From Domibacillus indicus (GTDB taxonomy: Bacteria; Bacillota; Bacilli; Bacillales; Domibacillaceae): a stretch of DNA of 64,000 bases. Below, in pieces: positions 61,311-64,000 of the stretch (its first letter is position 1; every line of letters begins with the position of its first letter). Where the stretch lies: assembly GCF_023715895.1 (NCBI RefSeq), contig NZ_JAMBOO010000006.1:110806-174805 (forward strand), read 5' to 3'. A program made the position numbers and the translations under genes. Below the pieces are notes generated by a model. It saw only the letters and a list, made by a program, of their open reading frames with translations, did not search any database and was not told the origin of the DNA.

Positions 61311-61979
61311 TTATTTTGAATTGAATCCACGCTCGGTCACATAGCCATCCATAGACCAGATACCTTTTTTCTTTTTCTTGGCTATTTCTTGTTTCGCTTC
61401 AAACTCATCCAGGTAGCGTGTATTTGGCGGATATACATAAGCCACCCGTGCCAACCCCTCTTCAAGAAGCATTTCCTGTACGCTTCTTCCATTCACATAG
61501 ACATACACTAATATTCGATTGTACTTGTCCAGGCGTTGTCCAATATCAAATTCAATCGTAATATCTCCGCCTTTGAGCAATTCTGCAGTCCGCTCCTTTG
61601 CTTCCTCACCGAGCGGCTGCCTGCCCAGCTGCGGATGACGGGTTTCTGGTGTATCAATAAGCAGAAACCGGGCACTGAATTCTTCTTCTTTCCCGTCAAG
61701 GTCCGCGTCAAAAGCAAAAACAGCGGTGTCACCGTCAACCGGGCGGACGAGCTTTGCCGGTATCGGCTCCATTACTCCTTTTGTTTTTAGAATGCTGCCT
61801 GCTTCATTAACCGGCTCCTCTGCCTCATCGATATTCGTTTCTGTTTGCTCATTTTCTTGTTCAATCGCTGTTAATACATCTTCTGTTACTTCAAGAACAT
61901 CGTTCACATCTTCTAAGCTGCAGGCTGACAGAACGAAAGCTGCGGCTGAACATAGAATCAGTGTCACCTTTCTTTTCAC
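61311..61979 (-). CDS. Thermonuclease-family (SNase) lipoprotein
   Basis: 222 residues. The signal ends LSAC (Cys20), then an acidic Gln/Glu-rich linker (about 20-70) and a staphylococcal-nuclease domain (about 75-215). Active-site residues lie in ARFLLIDTPETRHP (Arg, Asp, Glu) and DKYNRILVYVYVNG (Arg). It should degrade extracellular DNA or RNA at the membrane surface. The start is GTG at 61979 with AGAGGA 9 nt upstream. Confidence 0.92.
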   Translation of the reverse strand: MKRKVTLILCSAAAFVLSACSLEDVNDVLEVTEDVLTAIEQENEQTETNIDEAEEPVNEAGSILKTKGVMEPIPAKLVRPVDGDTAVFAFDADLDGKEEEFSARFLLIDTPETRHPQLGRQPLGEEAKERTAELLKGGDITIEFDIGQRLDKYNRILVYVYVNGRSVQEMLLEEGLARVAYVYPPNTRYLDEFEAKQEIAKKKKKGIWSMDGYVTERGFNSK

Positions 61980-62025
61980 GTTTTAATCCTCTTTTCTATC
62001 TACTAGAACTTCTACAAAAAAAACC

Positions 62026-62224
62026 TCTTTGAAAGAGGTTTGAGACTGTCGACAAAGTCGGCAGTCTTTTTTTTATGAAAGCTTTCACTATTAAAAAGGG
62101 CAGGTTTCTTTTCGGGAAACATCTCTTCCTAACCGCCCGCTCTCTCTGCATGAAAAAGAAACAAAGAGGCCCTTCGGCAAAAGATTTATTTGTCTACAAT
62201 CTGAATCTTCTTTGAAAGAGGTTT
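62026..62224. repeat. Short MITE-like element inserted at a terminator (direct repeats plus inverted ends)
   Basis: TCTTTGAAAGAGGTTT occurs at 62026-62041 and again at 62209-62224. Between them a 167-nt insert begins TGAGACTGTCGACAAA and ends TTTGTCTACAATCTGAATC, whose complement matches at 15 of 19 positions. The insert carries hairpins but no ORF. The left copy forms a complete terminator stem (AAACCTCTTT and AAAGAGGTTT), the right one a partial stem. Confidence 0.6.
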
Positions 62225-62623
62225 TTATTTTCGGGCAGCTGCTTCCTGGATATAGTCGGCAATAACCGGAACAGACAGCTCGAGGCCACTTGTAGACAAA
62301 CTATTTTGTACATATTGAAGCTTATTATCATCACTTGCATACGACTGAATATTAAGTATGTTATTAATATATAAAATGCCTTCATTTGTAATCATCGGCT
62401 TGATTACATGCCCGTCCGTTTCATAGTAATGACGGATTTTTGCCAGGCCATTAATAAGCCCCTGGTCAAACAAGTCGTTCATGGCAATCTCATAAACCGC
62501 CGGCTTCATATTCTCACTCATCCGTTCATGCAGCTCGTACATGACATCCGGCTTGTTCTCTAAATAATACTGTACGTAATAAGCAAGAAGCACCTGTTCT
62601 GCTACTGGTAACTGTTTTCCCAT
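62225..62623 (-). CDS. Conserved hypothetical protein, possible winged-helix
   Basis: 132 residues, soluble, no Cys. The alternation of helices with a short beta-like GHVIKPMITNEGILYINNIL segment is compatible with a winged-helix regulator, and the N-terminus PVAEQVLLAYYVQYYLENKPD resembles the start of such domains. I cannot name a family. GGAGG lies before the ATG. Its natural terminator is the palindrome disrupted by the element at 62042-62208. Confidence 0.65.
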   Translation of the reverse strand: MGKQLPVAEQVLLAYYVQYYLENKPDVMYELHERMSENMKPAVYEIAMNDLFDQGLINGLAKIRHYYETDGHVIKPMITNEGILYINNILNIQSYASDDNKLQYVQNSLSTSGLELSVPVIADYIQEAAARK

Positions 62624-62835
62624 ACAAACGCCTCCTTTTTAATCTTCTCTATTATACATGATGCAGGCGCCTATCAGTCAATTTCCATTCAACCTCTCTG
62701 TCTGAGGTACATATACTATGAATAATCTTAAATGCTCTGACGTGGGCATATTGACACAAAAACTCTATTAACAACTCTCTTAAATCATGATATAGTCATG
62801 ACAACAAATACCATATAATAGAGGAGCTTTAAGAT

Positions 62836-63855
62836 ATGACCTTCAAAAAGGTGATGATAGCGATCATGCTTTGCGTAATGGCTTTATCACTCGTATCTCC
62901 CGCTGCAAAAGCCGCTGAACCTGCCGCTGCTTGTTATACAAAAAAAGCCGCCAGCAAAACATATATTAATGTATCTGTTGCCACGCTCTGGAAAGATACG
63001 AGTGCAAAACGAACGATAGATCAGCCGTCCCTCTCAAATCCTGTCAACATGCGGGACTGGACAGCGAACATGTCCACTGTGAAAGACCGTCTTTGGCTTA
63101 CTGGAAAAGCAGAAACACAGGCCTTGTATGGCCAGGAAGTCACTGTGCTTAAAACAAGCGGCAGCTGGGCACAAGTAGCTGTGAAAGATCAGCTCACGTC
63201 CAAAAACAGTAAAGGTTATCCAGGCTGGCTGCCTAAATCACAACTTACCACACAGCCTGCTGCCTACGAGGACTGCCAGACGGCATGGGTAAAATCCAAG
63301 ACCGCTTTTTTGTTTCATGATAAGAAACAGTCGTTTATGGAAATCAGCTTTAATACAGAACTGCCGATTATTAAATCAGAAACGAACTGGGTACAAGTTA
63401 TGACTCCGGCAAATGGCGCCAAATGGCTTAAGAAAAGCGACATCCGGGTGCTTGCTGCAGTTCCAAACATTCCGAAACCAACCGGGTCTGTGCTTTTGGC
63501 AACAGGAAAACAGTTTCTCGGCCTTCCATATTTATGGTCGGGGATGTCGGCTTACGGCTTTGACTGTTCAGGATTCACTTCTTCGGTTTACCGGTATCAC
63601 GGCATCAGCATTCCACGTGATGCGTCCGAACAGGCAAAAGCGGGCAAAGCAGTGGCAAAATCCGCTCTTCAGCCAGGCGACCTGCTGTTTTTTGCTTATA
63701 ATAATGGCAAAGGACGTGTTCACCATGTCGCCATGTATGCCGGCAGCGGCCAGATGATCCATGCTCCAAAAGCCGGCAAGCGGGTTGAAATTATTTCTAT
63801 GAATACTGCTCCATACAAACAGGAGTATGCAGGCGCACGCCGTTACATTCAATAA
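62836..63855 (+). CDS. Secreted NlpC/P60 endopeptidase with SH3-like domains (YkfC-like)
   Basis: 339 residues. A signal peptide (about 1-27, ending AAKAAEP) leads to two bacterial SH3-like domains (about 38-130 and 145-205), then an NlpC/P60 catalytic domain (about 215-339). The triad is Cys in GFDCSGFTSSVY, His in VHHVAMYAG and His in MIHAPKAG. Architecture and length match YkfC-type gamma-D-glutamyl-L-diamino-acid endopeptidases that recycle muropeptides. GAGGAG precedes the ATG. No ykfA/B/D genes adjoin. Confidence 0.9.
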   Translation: MTFKKVMIAIMLCVMALSLVSPAAKAAEPAAACYTKKAASKTYINVSVATLWKDTSAKRTIDQPSLSNPVNMRDWTANMSTVKDRLWLTGKAETQALYGQEVTVLKTSGSWAQVAVKDQLTSKNSKGYPGWLPKSQLTTQPAAYEDCQTAWVKSKTAFLFHDKKQSFMEISFNTELPIIKSETNWVQVMTPANGAKWLKKSDIRVLAAVPNIPKPTGSVLLATGKQFLGLPYLWSGMSAYGFDCSGFTSSVYRYHGISIPRDASEQAKAGKAVAKSALQPGDLLFFAYNNGKGRVHHVAMYAGSGQMIHAPKAGKRVEIISMNTAPYKQEYAGARRYIQ

Positions 63856-63878
63856 AAACATCCCCGGTTTTCTGGAGG

Positions 63879-64000
63879 GCACTGAAAAAGTCTAGATAGT
63901 TTTAACCAAACCAGGTATTCGACGATTGAATCGTCGAATACCTGGTTTTTTTCATTTATAATAAATTCAATACATACAGGTGGTGCTTCCAATGATTTCA
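63879..64000 (+). mobile_element. Possible left end of an IS1182-like insertion sequence
   Basis: GCACTGAAAAAGTC (from 63879) resembles the terminal repeats I associate with IS1182-family elements. A 41-nt perfect palindrome (63908-63948) followed by T residues could shield the transposase from outside transcription. AGGTGGTG then leads to ATG at 63992, with codons for Met-Ile-Ser before the window ends. The identification comes from memory of family ends and is tentative. Confidence 0.45.

Overview
The window looks like chromosomal DNA from a Bacillaceae bacterium (Firmicutes, Bacillales), neither phage nor plasmid. The signs are strong AGGAGG-type ribosome binding sites, frequent GTG/TTG starts, T-rich intrinsic terminators, Gram-positive lipoproteins, an S-layer-homology protein, and SAM-I, TPP and cobalamin riboswitches placed as in Bacillus. 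I assign no species. I saw no rRNA, tRNA or CRISPR array. One insertion-sequence end seems to begin at the right edge.

Layout. 1-5.4 kb: end of a LysR-type regulator, an acyl-CoA thioesterase gene pair, a DUF1836 regulator divergent from a hemolysin III-like membrane protein, an S-layer-anchored amidase and a small lipoprotein. 5.4-16.8 kb: a 13-gene minus-strand cobalamin uptake, salvage and nucleotide-loop assembly operon behind a B12 riboswitch; most genes overlap their neighbours. It joins BtuFC, a BtuD-CbiZ fusion, CbiB, CobD, CobU, CobQ, CobS, CobC, a second CobU-like protein, a PduO-type adenosyltransferase and the alpha-ribazole transporter/kinase pair CblT/CblS. 16.8-23.5 kb: RraA-like and YflT-like proteins, pabB-pabA-pabC, a SAM-I-riboswitch-controlled degenerate methyltransferase, an MtnU-like omega-amidase and MetA. 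23.6-36.5 kb: topoisomerase III, two membrane proteins, a secreted NlpC/P60 peptidase, a chemotaxis receptor, a CNNM-type transporter with a structured leader, a V4R-STAS protein, an ABC-F ATPase and a DUF71 PP-loop ATPase. 36.6-52 kb: a DEAD-box helicase, 3-methyladenine glycosylase, DUF2254, PutP, glutaminyl-tRNA synthetase (uncommon in Bacillus), a cytoplasmic alpha-amylase with a charged helical tail, a GNAT/argJ pair with an ARG box, a tetR-ykkC-ykkD cassette, DUF2252, an AEC transporter and an epoxide-hydrolase-like enzyme. 52.5-57.1 kb: a TPP-riboswitch operon for salvage of degraded thiamine (ylmB-tenA-thiZXY). 57.2-64 kb: two paralogous MDR oxidoreductases around a DUF3267 protein, a ferritin-like protein, a nuclease/esterase pair, and a secreted NlpC/P60 endopeptidase with SH3 domains.

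Non-coding structure. Two copies of a roughly 300-bp intergenic repeat lie in opposite orientation at 28.9 and 52.3 kb. They differ by discrete hairpin insertions or deletions. Shorter elements at 5.4 and 62.1 kb share the terminal motif TGT(A/C)GACAAA. The 62.1-kb element is flanked by 16-bp direct copies of part of a terminator.

The main theme is cofactor economy: B12, thiamine, SAM/methionine and p-aminobenzoate genes, several switched by their own end product. The best leads for something undescribed are the degenerate SAM-riboswitch protein, the BtuD-CbiZ fusion, the amylase tail, the CNNM leader and the small mobile palindromes.
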